The notes: generated by a model not told the origin, from the letters alone. 40,594 bases of DNA from Muribaculum sp. (GCA_009775095.1 VSOZ01000024.1:1-40594), one strand, 5' to 3'; shown: positions 7,074-16,372, counted from the first letter of the stretch. A program made the numbers and translations.

Positions 7074-9376
7074 TATCCGATGATTTTAAAACGTGCAAAT
7101 TTAAGTAATAATTTCTTTATGCCGAGGTGGTTGAAATTGACCTCTATGCGGGCATCGCCCGCGGCGGTGTCTATGCCGGTTATGACTCCGCGGCCGAAGC
7201 GGCTGTGCTCTATCGTCATGCCCGTTGACAGTTGCTCTATGGTATGCAGCTCCTCGTCGCCATACACCGTTCCCGACTTTGCCGACGGCGGTGTCGGTTC
7301 CGGTCGGTCGACCAGCGGATGACTGAACGAACGCCGACGCTCCTGTACGGCCGACGCTTTGTAGTTGTCGATCGGATTTATGAAGCTGTCGGGCCTTACG
7401 ATATCGTTCCCCGTGGCAAGGTGCAGGTAGGCGCGGTCTATATCCTTCAGGAAGCGCGACGGTGAGCAGGTCTTGGTCTGCCCGTTGCGAAATCTTGACG
7501 ATGCATAGCTGATGACGCAGTTGAGTTTGGCACGGGTTATGGCCACATACAGAAGTCGGCGCTCCTCCTCGATAGCGGCAAGCGAGTCACATGACATGGC
7601 CGAAGGGAAGAGCTCTTCCTCGACCCCCACGATAAACACATTGCTGAACTCGAGTCCTTTGGCCGCATGCACGGTCATGAGCGTTATTGAGGCTTCGGTC
7701 GTGTCCTGAGTGTCCTGATCGGTGGCGAGCGATACCTCGCCGAGAAAGTCGGTCAGAGATGTGCCTTCGGAGCCCTCTTCCTGTTTCCCCGATACGAACT
7801 CCTGTACACCGGCCAGCAGTTCCTGAAGGTTTTCCTGCTTGGATATGCTTTCGGGCGTACGGTCGCTGAGCAGCGAGCTCAGCAATGTCGTGCGGGTTAT
7901 TATATGTCGTGCCACCGTCTCCGCATTTTCTCCGGCGCGGTTCATCTCGATGAATTCCTGTATCAACTCGCGAAATGCCGCGAGCTTTTTCAAGGTGCCT
8001 CCGTTCAGGCCGAGGTCATACTTTTCGTTGTCGGTGAGCACACTCCATGCGCTTACATTATTGTCGATAGCCGCCCGCAGTATCTTGTTGACGGTGGTCT
8101 CGCCGATGCCGCGCTTGGGGTAATTTATAATGCGCTTGAACGCCTCGTCATCGTCGGGGTTGACCGACAGGCGGAAGTATGCTATGGCATCTTTTACCTC
8201 CTTGCGCTGATAAAATGACAGACCGCCGTATATGCGGTAGGGTATGTTTCGCTTGCGAAGCGACTCTTCGAGTATACGTGACTGCGCGTTGGTACGGTAC
8301 AGAATCGCATACTCGTCGTAGCTGTCATGCAGCCGCATCTTCAGCTGCGATATTCTGTTGGCCACAAGATAGGCCTCTTCATAGTCGCTGAAACTCTGCA
8401 CTACCTCTATTCGCGAGCCCTCGTCATTTTCGGAGAATACGTTTTTGGGTATCTGTTCGGTGTTTTTAGCAATGAGAGAGTTGGCTGCATTTATGATATT
8501 TTGTGTCGAACGGTAGTTCTGTTCAAGTTTGAATATACGCAGGTTGTCATATGACTTTTTCAGATTTAGAATGTTGCGTATATTGGCGCCGCGAAAGGAG
8601 TATATACTCTGCGCGTCATCGCCCACCACACACAGGTTGCGTGAGCCATGGCATATCTGCGACACGATGAGATGCTGGGCGAAGTTGGTGTCCTGATACT
8701 CGTCGACAAGAACGTAGCGGAAAAACTCCTGATAGTGGCGGAGCACATCGGGATTGTCGCGCAGCAACACGTTGGTGTAGTAGAGCAGGTCGTCGAAGTC
8801 CATGGCTCCGGCAACGAAACAGCGGTCGCGGTATATGCGGTATATCTCATGCAGCCGTTCGCGCTTGGCGCGGCGGTCGGCTTCCATGATGTCGGCGCTT
8901 ATGGCGTAGCGCTGCGGCGATATCAGTGCATTTTTGGCCGATGATATGGCCGACATGACCACCGACGGCTTGTATATCTTGTCATCAAGTTCCATGTCCT
9001 TGATGATGGTCTTTATAAGCGACTTTGAGTCAGACGTGTCGTAGATGGTGAAGTTGCTTTTGAATCCCAGACGTTCGGCATTGCTGCGCAGCAACCGGGC
9101 AAAGATGGAGTGAAACGTACCCATCCATAGCTTCGAGGCTGTTGCAGGACCTACCATCCCCTCGATACGTTCACGCATCTCGCGGGCCGCTTTGTTGGTG
9201 AATGTCAGGGCGAGTATGCGCCACGGTTCATATCCGAGGCGAAGCAGATGCACTATCTTATATGTAAGCACGCGTGTCTTTCCCGAGCCGGCTCCGGCTA
9301 TAACGAGCTGCGGGCCGTCGGTGTAGAGCACTGCGTCCTGTTGTTGCTTGTTGAGTTGTTGTATATAGTCTTCCAT
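7073..9376 (-). CDS. pcrA: UvrD/PcrA-type ATP-dependent DNA helicase
   Basis: This SF1A 3'-5' helicase acts in nucleotide excision repair and in clearing replication and recombination intermediates. The 767 residues include all motifs: Q-motif LNKQQQDAV, Walker A AGAGSGKT (27-34), Walker B VDEYQDTN, GDDAQSIYSFRGA, QNYRST, MTVHAAKGLEF and LLYVAITRAK. The C-terminal 60 residues form the PcrA-type tail (FGRGVITGIDTAAGDARIEV), a Tudor-like interaction domain. It heads an operon with nspC and a glycosyltransferase. It diverges from the radical SAM gene at 9488. Confidence 0.95.
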   Translation of the reverse strand: MEDYIQQLNKQQQDAVLYTDGPQLVIAGAGSGKTRVLTYKIVHLLRLGYEPWRILALTFTNKAAREMRERIEGMVGPATASKLWMGTFHSIFARLLRSNAERLGFKSNFTIYDTSDSKSLIKTIIKDMELDDKIYKPSVVMSAISSAKNALISPQRYAISADIMEADRRAKRERLHEIYRIYRDRCFVAGAMDFDDLLYYTNVLLRDNPDVLRHYQEFFRYVLVDEYQDTNFAQHLIVSQICHGSRNLCVVGDDAQSIYSFRGANIRNILNLKKSYDNLRIFKLEQNYRSTQNIINAANSLIAKNTEQIPKNVFSENDEGSRIEVVQSFSDYEEAYLVANRISQLKMRLHDSYDEYAILYRTNAQSRILEESLRKRNIPYRIYGGLSFYQRKEVKDAIAYFRLSVNPDDDEAFKRIINYPKRGIGETTVNKILRAAIDNNVSAWSVLTDNEKYDLGLNGGTLKKLAAFRELIQEFIEMNRAGENAETVARHIITRTTLLSSLLSDRTPESISKQENLQELLAGVQEFVSGKQEEGSEGTSLTDFLGEVSLATDQDTQDTTEASITLMTVHAAKGLEFSNVFIVGVEEELFPSAMSCDSLAAIEEERRLLYVAITRAKLNCVISYASSRFRNGQTKTCSPSRFLKDIDRAYLHLATGNDIVRPDSFINPIDNYKASAVQERRRSFSHPLVDRPEPTPPSAKSGTVYGDEELHTIEQLSTGMTIEHSRFGRGVITGIDTAAGDARIEVNFNHLGIKKLLLKFARFKIIG

Positions 9377-9385
9377 ATATCAGTG

Positions 9386-9418
9386 CAAAAATAGTGATTT
9401 TTATTGACATCGGCCGAA
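9386..9418 (-). promoter_or_regulatory. Promoter of the pcrA operon
   Basis: TATTTTTG (minus, 9386-9393) matches the -7 consensus; TTCG, one mismatch from TTTG, lies 21 bp upstream. The start codon would be about ten bases from the element, so the leader would be very short. Confidence 0.45.
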
Positions 9419-9424
9419 TGTTGA

Positions 9425-9456
9425 TTTGGCAATATCGGGGATAAGCGTTAAATTTG
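9425..9456 (+). promoter_or_regulatory. Promoter of the radical SAM/DUF4130 operon
   Basis: TTTG (9425-9428), 20 bp, TAAATTTG (9449-9456): an exact Bacteroidetes promoter, 31 bases before the ATG at 9488. Confidence 0.8.
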
Positions 9457-9487
9457 TATTCTATGTTTATGCTCTTGATCTCGGGCT

Positions 9488-10759
9488 ATGACTGAAGCTA
9501 CACTCAATAAACTGAAAATACTGGCTGAGGCCGCCAAATACGACGTGTCGTGCTCGTCGAGCGGCACCGTGCGCCGCGGACGCAAGGGCGACGGCGTCGG
9601 CAATACTGTCGGCGGGGTAGGCATATGCCACAGTTTTGCCGATGACGGTCGTTGTATATCGTTGCTTAAGGTCATGCTTACCAACGTGTGTATGTATGAC
9701 TGCGCATACTGTATAAACCGCCGTAGCAATGATGTGCCGCGGGCCACGCTTTCGGTCTCGGAACTCGTGGAGCTTACGATGGAGTTTTATCGGCGCAATT
9801 ATATCGAAGGGCTGTTTCTCAGCTCAGGTGTGGTACGTAATCCCGATTACACCATGGAGCGGCTTGTGCGTGTGGCTCAGGATCTGCGTACCGTACACCG
9901 CTTCAACGGATATATTCACCTTAAAAGCATACCCGGCGCTTCGCGTGAACTGGTAAGCAGGGCCGGATTGTATGCCGACCGCATGAGCGTAAACATCGAG
10001 ATACCGAATGAGACTTCGCTGAAGTACCTTGCTCCGGAGAAGGACTTCAGGAGCGTATACGAGCCGATGGGGTTCATACGTCAGGGAGTACTTGAAAACA
10101 AGGAGGACCGTCGTAAATTTCGCAGTGCCCCGCGTTTTGTTCCGGCAGGGCAGAGCACACAGATGATAGTCGGCGCGTCGCCGGAGCATGACCGCGACAT
10201 ACTTAGGCTGTCATCGGCTTTTTACTCCATGCCCACCATGAGGCGCGTGTATTACTCCGGCTACGTTCCCGTAAATACTTACGACGCGCGGTTACCGATG
10301 CTTAAACAACCGCCTCTGGTCAGGGAAAACCGTCTGTATCAGGCCGACTGGCTGATGCGTTTTTACAAGTTTACGGCCGATGAGATTGTCGATGACTCTC
10401 ACCCCGACCTCGAACTTGAGATAGACCCTAAGCTGTCATGGGCGCTACGGCATCCCGAATTCTTTCCCGTCGACGTGAACCGGGCCGACTATGAGGCCAT
10501 ATTGCGCATACCCGGGGTGGGTGTCAAGTCGGCTACTCTTATCGTCAATGCACGACGTTTCCGTCGCCTGAATTCGGAGCATCTCCGTAAAATCGGTGTG
10601 GTTATGAAGCGTGCCCGTTACTTCATAACATGCGGTGAGCTTGAGGCTCCTTGTGTGGCCGATGTGTCGCCCGATTATGTGCGTCGTAAACTTACCGCGC
10701 CATCCGGTAAGTCGTCGGGCGATAATCCGCTGCAACTGACCATTGATTTCGGTTCGTGA
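9488..10759 (+). CDS. Putative DNA repair/modification radical SAM protein
   Basis: This 423-residue protein has a radical SAM cluster motif CMYDCAYC (Cys68, Cys72, Cys75, spacing CxxxCxxC) in a TIM-barrel domain. Near residues 335-365 it has a helix-hairpin-helix (RIPGVGVKSATLIVNARRF), pointing to DNA binding. This combination is the family known as the putative DNA modification/repair radical SAM protein (TIGR03916), usually encoded beside a DUF4130 protein and, in some genomes, a uracil-DNA glycosylase-like protein. The partner is directly downstream here, overlapping the stop codon; no glycosylase gene is present in the window. The actual chemistry is not established. Two further cysteines near 47 and 56 precede the cluster. 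Confidence 0.9.
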   Translation: MTEATLNKLKILAEAAKYDVSCSSSGTVRRGRKGDGVGNTVGGVGICHSFADDGRCISLLKVMLTNVCMYDCAYCINRRSNDVPRATLSVSELVELTMEFYRRNYIEGLFLSSGVVRNPDYTMERLVRVAQDLRTVHRFNGYIHLKSIPGASRELVSRAGLYADRMSVNIEIPNETSLKYLAPEKDFRSVYEPMGFIRQGVLENKEDRRKFRSAPRFVPAGQSTQMIVGASPEHDRDILRLSSAFYSMPTMRRVYYSGYVPVNTYDARLPMLKQPPLVRENRLYQADWLMRFYKFTADEIVDDSHPDLELEIDPKLSWALRHPEFFPVDVNRADYEAILRIPGVGVKSATLIVNARRFRRLNSEHLRKIGVVMKRARYFITCGELEAPCVADVSPDYVRRKLTAPSGKSSGDNPLQLTIDFGS

Positions 10760-11526
10760 TGTTGGTGTTCATGTTCGACGGTACTTTCGAGGGGCTTCTT
10801 ACGGCTGTGTTTGATGCTTACTCGCGTAAGTCTTTTCCTGATGCCATAGTCCGGGAGGGCGCGGTTCTGCCCATGTTTTGCGATGAGTGTCATGAAGTTA
10901 TCGCTGATGCGGAGAAGAGCGACCGTGTGTGGCGGGATCTCGGACGCAAATTGTCGGCGGCTGCGCTGTCGGCTGTCGTTACGAGTTTTCTTTGCGAATT
11001 GCCCGACTATGACATAACGCTGTTTCGTTATATATGCCGTGCCGTAAACTCACCCGTGAGTATTGAGTCCGATTTTTCCGACCCCGACGTCGTGGAGGTC
11101 ACAAAGATGGTAAGGCGTGTGAGTTATGAGGCCATGAGAGTAAAGCAGTTTCTGAGGTTTCAGAAAGCCGCCGACGGCACATACTTTGCTCTGATGGAGC
11201 CTTTGTACAATGTCCTTTCTATGGCTGTAGGGCACTTTGTCGACCGTTTTTCGACCATGACATTTGTTATTTACGACAAGCGCCGCGGCTACGGATACTA
11301 TTATGACGGACACGAGGTGCGCTGTGTGACGATGCCCGACACTTTACCCCATATAGCCACGGGGCGTCTTGATGAGTCGATGATGGACGCCGATGAAAAA
11401 CTGTTTCAGGACATGTGGCGCACTTATTTCAAGGCCATTGCTATCAAGGAGCGCATGAACCCGCGCAAACAGCGTCAGGATATGCCCGTCAGGTTTTGGA
11501 AATACCTTACGGAGAAAAATGGTTAA
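10759..11526 (+). CDS. DUF4130 protein, partner of the radical SAM protein
   Basis: The protein is about 255 residues and belongs by its features to the TIGR03915/DUF4130 family of putative DNA metabolism proteins that travel with the TIGR03916 radical SAM enzyme. The C-terminal signature NPRKQRQDMPVRFWKYL is characteristic, as is the central VRRVSYEAMRVKQFLRF. I place the start at the ATG at 10759, whose first base is the last of the upstream TGA; an in-frame GTG three bases earlier is also possible. The overlap implies coupled translation at a matched ratio. No enzymatic motif is visible. Confidence 0.88.
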   Translation: MLVFMFDGTFEGLLTAVFDAYSRKSFPDAIVREGAVLPMFCDECHEVIADAEKSDRVWRDLGRKLSAAALSAVVTSFLCELPDYDITLFRYICRAVNSPVSIESDFSDPDVVEVTKMVRRVSYEAMRVKQFLRFQKAADGTYFALMEPLYNVLSMAVGHFVDRFSTMTFVIYDKRRGYGYYYDGHEVRCVTMPDTLPHIATGRLDESMMDADEKLFQDMWRTYFKAIAIKERMNPRKQRQDMPVRFWKYLTEKNG

Positions 11527-11591
11527 ATAATGTTATTATTTATATCGGTTATAAATTAACAACCCCGTTTTTTCGGTTTTAGCCTATAAAT

Positions 11592-11611
11592 TCACGATAT
11601 TTGCATCGTGA
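11592..11611. promoter_or_regulatory. Inverted repeat over the feoAB promoter, likely operator
   Basis: TCACGAT and ATCGTGA form a perfect 7-bp inverted repeat with a 6-bp centre (ATTTGC). It overlaps a degenerate -7 box (GATATTTG) 27 bases before the feoAB start, which is where a repressor would act. The half-site does not obviously match the classic Fur box, so the regulator is unknown; an mRNA leader hairpin is an alternative. Confidence 0.5.
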
Positions 11612-11637
11612 TAACCGAAATTTATTCTATTTGATAT

Positions 11638-14055
11638 ATGATGAGACTTTCCGACTTGAAAACGGGGGAGACCGGCGTTATCGTAAAGATTCTCGGACAC
11701 GGAGCGTTTCGCAAACGCGTCATCGAAATGGGTTTTGTTAAAGGTCAGCGTATAAAGGTGTTGCTTAACGCACCGCTGAAAGACCCGATCAAGTACAGCA
11801 TAATGGGCTATGAATTGTCATTGCGCAGGAGCGAGGCCGAGTTGGTCGAGGTGCTTCCTCTCGAGTCGACGCATCATGTTGCCGTTGATGCGGCGGAGCC
11901 GGCCCGTTACTCCGACAATCCCGTTCATGATGAGGTCATCCGCAAGGATATAGAGGGCAAATGTAAAACAATAAACATAGCGCTTATAGGCAATCCCAAC
12001 TGCGGAAAGACATCCATGTTCAATGCGGCGTCCGGGGCGCAGGAGCATGTCGGCAACTACAGCGGTGTCACGGTCGATGCAAAAAAAGGCCGTTTTGAAT
12101 ATGGAGGCTATTGCTTCAATATTGTGGACCTGCCCGGCACATATTCTTTGTCGTCATATTCGCCGGAAGAGCTGTATGTCAGGCGTTATCTGCGCGATGA
12201 GACCCCCGATGTCATTGTCAATGTCGTAGTGGCCTCCAATCTCGAACGCAATTTGTATCTTACTACAGAGCTGATCGACATGGACCGCTCTATGGTCATA
12301 GCTCTTAATATGTATGACGAGCTTGAGCGTTCGGGGGCGTCGCTTGACTACAATCTGCTCGGGCAGATGATAGGTGTGCCTATGGTGCCTACGGTGTCGC
12401 GCAACGGCGAGGGTCTTCATAAGCTCTTTGACACGATAATAAGTGTATATGAAGGACGCGACAATGCTGTAAGGCATATACATGTCAATCTCGGCCGCGA
12501 TGTGGAGCGGGGCATAACGGTCATCAAGGATGCCATAAAACGCGACGGAAACATCGGCGCGCACTTCTCGCCACGCTATCTTGCCATAAAACTGCTGGAG
12601 CATGACCGCGAGGTCGAGGATATGGTCAGGCGTTCGCCCGATCATGAAGCCATATTTGAACTGCGTGACGAGGCGGTGGCCGAAATTGAGAAAAACGGAC
12701 ATGAGGATGTCACCTCTCTTATAGCCAATGAGAAATACGGATTCATAGCCGGCGCACTTGCCGAGACCTATACCGAGACAACCAAGGAGACGGCCCGCAC
12801 TACCCATGTCATAGACGCTTTTGTCACCAACAAGCTTTTCGGCTTCCCCATATTCCTGCTGATAATGTGGTTTATATTCTGGTGCACGTTTGAAATCGGT
12901 TCTTATCCTATGGCGTGGATTGAGGCTGCCGTGGACTTTATAGCCCGTACCGTACAGACACTGATGCCGGAAGGACCGCTTAAGGATCTTATAGCCGACG
13001 GTATAATAGGTGGAGTGGGAGGTGTTATCGTGTTTCTGCCCAATATACTCATATTGTATTTCTTTATATCGTTTATGGAGGACTCGGGCTATATGGCGCG
13101 TGCCGCTTTCATAATGGACAAGCTAATGCATAAGATCGGACTTCACGGCAAGTCGTTTATTCCGCTGGTCATGGGCTTTGGCTGCAATGTGCCTGCCATA
13201 ATGTCGGCCCGAGCCATCGAGAGCCGGAGCAGCCGCATCATTACGATTTTGATAAATCCGTTTATGTCGTGCTCGGCACGTCTGCCTGTGTATGTGCTTC
13301 TTGTCGGAACATTTTTCAACCGTCATGCCGGTCTTGTGTTTCTTGGCCTTTATCTGCTCGGTATAGTCGTGGCCATGATAACCGCAAGGCTGTTGAGGCG
13401 TTTCTGGTTTAAGGCCGACGAGACTCCTTTTGTAATGGAGCTGCCTCCTTACCGGTTGCCGACTTTCCGCACCTCGTTGCGTCATATGTGGACCAAAGGC
13501 GAGCAGTATCTGAAAAAGATGGGCGGCATAATACTTGTGGCCAGTATAGTGGTATGGGCTTTAAACTATTTTCCGCTTCATGATGAGCAGTCATCTACGC
13601 CCGAGTATCAGAGCCTTACCGAGGCCGATGACGCCAAGATTGACTTAAAGCACGATTCTTATCTTGAGATGCTGGGCAAGGCCGTGAATCCCGTGATGAC
13701 TCCGCTCGGCTTCCATTGGCGTACCACAGTGGCCGCGATAGCCGGCGCTCCGGCCAAGGAGATTGTCGTGTCGACACTTGGCGTGCTTTATACCGGTGAC
13801 GAAGAGATTGATGACAATTCATTGTCGGCGCGTCTTACCGCTCCCAATCCTATAACGGGCAAGCCCGACTTCACTCCGGCCTCGGCGCTCAGCCTTATGG
13901 TGTTTGTACTTCTGTACTTCCCTTGTACGGCTACTGTTGTGGCTATTGTACGAGAGACCGGCTCTTGGCGATACGGCGCGTTTTCAGTCATATACAACAC
14001 ATTGGTGGCATGGCTTGTGGCGTGGCTCACCTATAATGTTGCCGTACTAGTATAG
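11638..14055 (+). CDS. feoB: Ferrous iron transporter FeoAB fusion
   Basis: FeoB imports ferrous iron across the inner membrane. Here residues 1-75 are a complete FeoA domain (SH3-like, MRLSDLKTGETG...) fused through a linker of about 35 residues to FeoB. The G domain has G1 GNPNCGKT (118-125), G3 DLPGTYS (164-170) and G4 NMYD. After the GDI-like helical region, about eight membrane segments carry the two gate motifs (including GFGCNVPA). The total of 805 residues fits known Bacteroidetes FeoAB fusions. No feoC is present. It starts at ATG 11638, with a second ATG immediately after. It converges on the MATE gene with five bases between. Confidence 0.96.
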   Translation: MMRLSDLKTGETGVIVKILGHGAFRKRVIEMGFVKGQRIKVLLNAPLKDPIKYSIMGYELSLRRSEAELVEVLPLESTHHVAVDAAEPARYSDNPVHDEVIRKDIEGKCKTINIALIGNPNCGKTSMFNAASGAQEHVGNYSGVTVDAKKGRFEYGGYCFNIVDLPGTYSLSSYSPEELYVRRYLRDETPDVIVNVVVASNLERNLYLTTELIDMDRSMVIALNMYDELERSGASLDYNLLGQMIGVPMVPTVSRNGEGLHKLFDTIISVYEGRDNAVRHIHVNLGRDVERGITVIKDAIKRDGNIGAHFSPRYLAIKLLEHDREVEDMVRRSPDHEAIFELRDEAVAEIEKNGHEDVTSLIANEKYGFIAGALAETYTETTKETARTTHVIDAFVTNKLFGFPIFLLIMWFIFWCTFEIGSYPMAWIEAAVDFIARTVQTLMPEGPLKDLIADGIIGGVGGVIVFLPNILILYFFISFMEDSGYMARAAFIMDKLMHKIGLHGKSFIPLVMGFGCNVPAIMSARAIESRSSRIITILINPFMSCSARLPVYVLLVGTFFNRHAGLVFLGLYLLGIVVAMITARLLRRFWFKADETPFVMELPPYRLPTFRTSLRHMWTKGEQYLKKMGGIILVASIVVWALNYFPLHDEQSSTPEYQSLTEADDAKIDLKHDSYLEMLGKAVNPVMTPLGFHWRTTVAAIAGAPAKEIVVSTLGVLYTGDEEIDDNSLSARLTAPNPITGKPDFTPASALSLMVFVLLYFPCTATVVAIVRETGSWRYGAFSVIYNTLVAWLVAWLTYNVAVLV

Positions 14056-14060
14056 CGGGT

Positions 14061-15413
14061 TTATGTGTTAACAAATGTCTTGTTGGCCCACTTCATGCTC
14101 CACCATCGGTGTATGAATATGGCGCCGCGTGTCAGCTCGTCGGCTGCAATCATGCACCACAAGGCATTGATGCCGAGCGCGAAGTATATGCCGAAGGTGT
14201 ATCCTCCGAGTACTTGTAGCAGCCACATGCTCACCAGTCCTACGTAGAACGGGAAGTTGACGTCGCCGGCGGCGCGCAGGGCGTTTGTGGCGAATATGTT
14301 GACCGGACGGCCTATCTCGACCAAGACGTCAAGCCACAGTATAGTGCATCCTACGGCTATTATCTCCGGATTGGAGGTGAGGAGTCCGAGCAGCCACTTG
14401 CCTGACATGGCGAGAATCAACGACAGGCTGACTGTGATGAAGAAAGCGAGGCGCATAACGTACTTGCCGAGTATGAAAGCACCCCGGTACTTGGCTTTGC
14501 CTACGAGATGACCCACCGATATGGCGCCTCCCTGCGAGATGGCTATACAGAACAGATAGCCGAACATGGTTATATTAACAACGTAGGTTCGTGCGGCAAG
14601 TACCTCCAGTCCGAGCATATTGATGAAAAAGGTCATTATTATCTGGGCCGAGCTGTAGCTGAATTGCTCACCGGCCGAGGGAATGCCTATTTTAAGCAGA
14701 TTTTTGAGCTCTTTTACCGGAAAATGCCTGAATATGTGCCACGGAAAGCGCGGTATTGTGGTTCTGAACAGTATAATGGCAAGCACCGCCATGGCTATGG
14801 CGCGGCTTGAGGCGGTGGATATGGCGGCTCCCTCCGCACCGAGTGCGGGAGCGCCGAATTTGCCGAATATAAGTACGTAGTTGCCGAATATGTTGAGTAT
14901 GTTGACAAGCCCGACCACTATCATCGGGTAGACGGCCTTGTTGCTCGCACGCAGGGTGGCCGAGAGGGTAAGCGACAGAGCTTGGAAGAAAGCAAATAGT
15001 CCTACTATTTTCATATAGCCGACCCCTTCTCCGAGCAGATTGTCGTCAAGGCCCATGAGCTTGAGTATGGGCACGGCTCCGAAGCATAGCAGGCTGCTTA
15101 TGGCCAGCCCTATGATGAGGTTTACGACGAGAGCCACTCCTACCACATCGTCGATGCGGCTTTTAAGACGTGCGCCGAGGTATTGGCTTACAAGTACCGA
15201 TGTTCCGAGATTTATGACTTCAAATACGAGGAAGCACAGCATGACTATCTGGTTGACGACTCCGACTGCCGCAACCGATGCGTCGCTGTGGCGCGACAGC
15301 ATGACTGTGTCGACCGCTCCGAGTGTCATGATGAGCAGTGTCTCTATGAATATCGGCACCGTCAGCGATGCCAATTGCTTTTTCAGACTTGTTGTCGGCT
15401 TAAGTGAAATCAT
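14061..15413 (-). CDS. MATE family efflux transporter
   Basis: This is a twelve-helix membrane exporter of the multidrug and toxic compound extrusion family, driven by Na+ or H+. The two pseudo-repeats are visible: LASLTVPIFIETLLIMTLGAVDTVMLS at the start and GIPSAGEQFSYSSAQIIMTFFINMLG in the middle. An open frame extends upstream to a TTG at 15431, but the ATG at 15413 (MISLKPTTSLKKQL) gives the normal family N-terminus and about 450 residues, so I prefer it. Two short perfect palindromes lie just upstream. Substrate cannot be inferred. Confidence 0.9.
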   Translation of the reverse strand: MISLKPTTSLKKQLASLTVPIFIETLLIMTLGAVDTVMLSRHSDASVAAVGVVNQIVMLCFLVFEVINLGTSVLVSQYLGARLKSRIDDVVGVALVVNLIIGLAISSLLCFGAVPILKLMGLDDNLLGEGVGYMKIVGLFAFFQALSLTLSATLRASNKAVYPMIVVGLVNILNIFGNYVLIFGKFGAPALGAEGAAISTASSRAIAMAVLAIILFRTTIPRFPWHIFRHFPVKELKNLLKIGIPSAGEQFSYSSAQIIMTFFINMLGLEVLAARTYVVNITMFGYLFCIAISQGGAISVGHLVGKAKYRGAFILGKYVMRLAFFITVSLSLILAMSGKWLLGLLTSNPEIIAVGCTILWLDVLVEIGRPVNIFATNALRAAGDVNFPFYVGLVSMWLLQVLGGYTFGIYFALGINALWCMIAADELTRGAIFIHRWWSMKWANKTFVNT

Positions 15414-15417
15414 AGTG

Positions 15418-15439
15418 CAACCGGTTGACAATATATTGT
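15418..15439. promoter_or_regulatory. Two abutting palindromes upstream of the MATE gene
   Basis: CAACCGGTTG (15418-15427) and ACAATATATTGT (15428-15439) are both perfect palindromes and directly adjoin each other just upstream of the preferred ATG. Such sites often bind dimeric regulators; chance is possible, since the second is AT-rich. Confidence 0.35.
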
Positions 15440-15446
15440 ATATAAA

Positions 15447-15487
15447 GACAAAAGAGCCGGATTTTGTCGTCAGTCCGCTCTTTTGTC
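15447..15487 (-). terminator. Hairpin terminator after fabI
   Basis: GACAAAAGAG (15447-15456) pairs with CTCTTTTGTC (15478-15487), extended by CGGA/TCCG after a one-base bulge, with a 12-base loop. On the minus strand an AU-rich stretch follows. It separates fabI from the MATE gene. Confidence 0.65.
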
Positions 15488-15514
15488 ATTAAATATCGTG
15501 GCAATGAAGGCTGA

Positions 15515-16372
15515 TTATCCGTACTGGATGGTGCCGTCGGGATTGCGGTAGAGGTCGAAGCTCTTCTCATACTGGTCCATGGCGCGAAGGCTCATACCCA
15601 TGCTTGAGAAGCCGCCGTCGTGAAAGAGGTTCTGCATCGTTACCTTGCGGGTAAGATCGCTGAACATGACTATGCAGTAGTCGGCACACTCGTCGGCGTT
15701 GGCGTTGCCTAACGGCGACATGCGGTTGGAGAAGTCCATAAGCGACTCCATTCCTTTCACGCCGCTTCCGGCTGTGGTCTGCGTGGGCGACTGCGATATG
15801 GTGTTTATGCGCACGTTTTTCTCGCGCCCGTAGATGTAGCCGAAGCTGCGGGCTATCGACTCAAGAAGAGCTTTGGCGTCGGCCATGTCGTTGTATCCGA
15901 ACATAGTACGCTGCGAGGCTATGTAGCTGAGCGCTAATATGCTGCCGTAGTCGTTAATGGCGTCGAGCTTTTTGGCTGCCTGTATCATTTTGTGAAACGA
16001 TATGGCCGATATGTCGAGAGTTTTGTTGAGCAGGTCGTAGTCGATGTCGTCATACAGACGTTTCTTTCTTACGTTGGGCGACATGCCTATTGAGTGAAGT
16101 ACAAAATCGATTTTGCCGCCGAGTATCTCCATTGACTTTTCAAATACCATTTCGAGATCCTCGACATTGGTGGCGTCGGCGGGGAGTACTTCTGCGTTAA
16201 GCTTTTCACCGAGCTTGCTTACATCGCCCATTCTCACTGCCACAGGGGTGTTTGACAGCGTGATTACGGCTCCTTCTTCTACCGCTCTTTCTGCGACTTT
16301 CCAAGCGATACTCATGTCATTGAGCGCTCCGAATATCACGCCGCGCTTTCCTTTCAATAAGTTGTGACTCAT
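15515..16372 (-). CDS. fabI: Enoyl-[acyl-carrier-protein] reductase (NADH)
   Basis: FabI carries out the last reduction of each fatty-acid elongation cycle, trans-2-enoyl-ACP to acyl-ACP. The 285 residues form an SDR Rossmann fold with the FabI-type cofactor segment (GVIFGALNDMSIAW). The catalytic triad is aligned as in known FabI: Y150 in LSYIAS, Y160 and K167 in GYNDMADAK. The C-terminus extends about 20 residues past the usual end (MDQYEKSFDLYRNPDGTIQYG), as is common in Bacteroidetes. It has its own -7 element and a downstream terminator. Confidence 0.95.
   Translation of the reverse strand: MSHNLLKGKRGVIFGALNDMSIAWKVAERAVEEGAVITLSNTPVAVRMGDVSKLGEKLNAEVLPADATNVEDLEMVFEKSMEILGGKIDFVLHSIGMSPNVRKKRLYDDIDYDLLNKTLDISAISFHKMIQAAKKLDAINDYGSILALSYIASQRTMFGYNDMADAKALLESIARSFGYIYGREKNVRINTISQSPTQTTAGSGVKGMESLMDFSNRMSPLGNANADECADYCIVMFSDLTRKVTMQNLFHDGGFSSMGMSLRAMDQYEKSFDLYRNPDGTIQYG

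Noticed and set aside
12154..12807. Minus-strand open frame of 217 codons
   Set aside because: It lies antisense within the FeoB G-domain region, whose coding is unambiguous.
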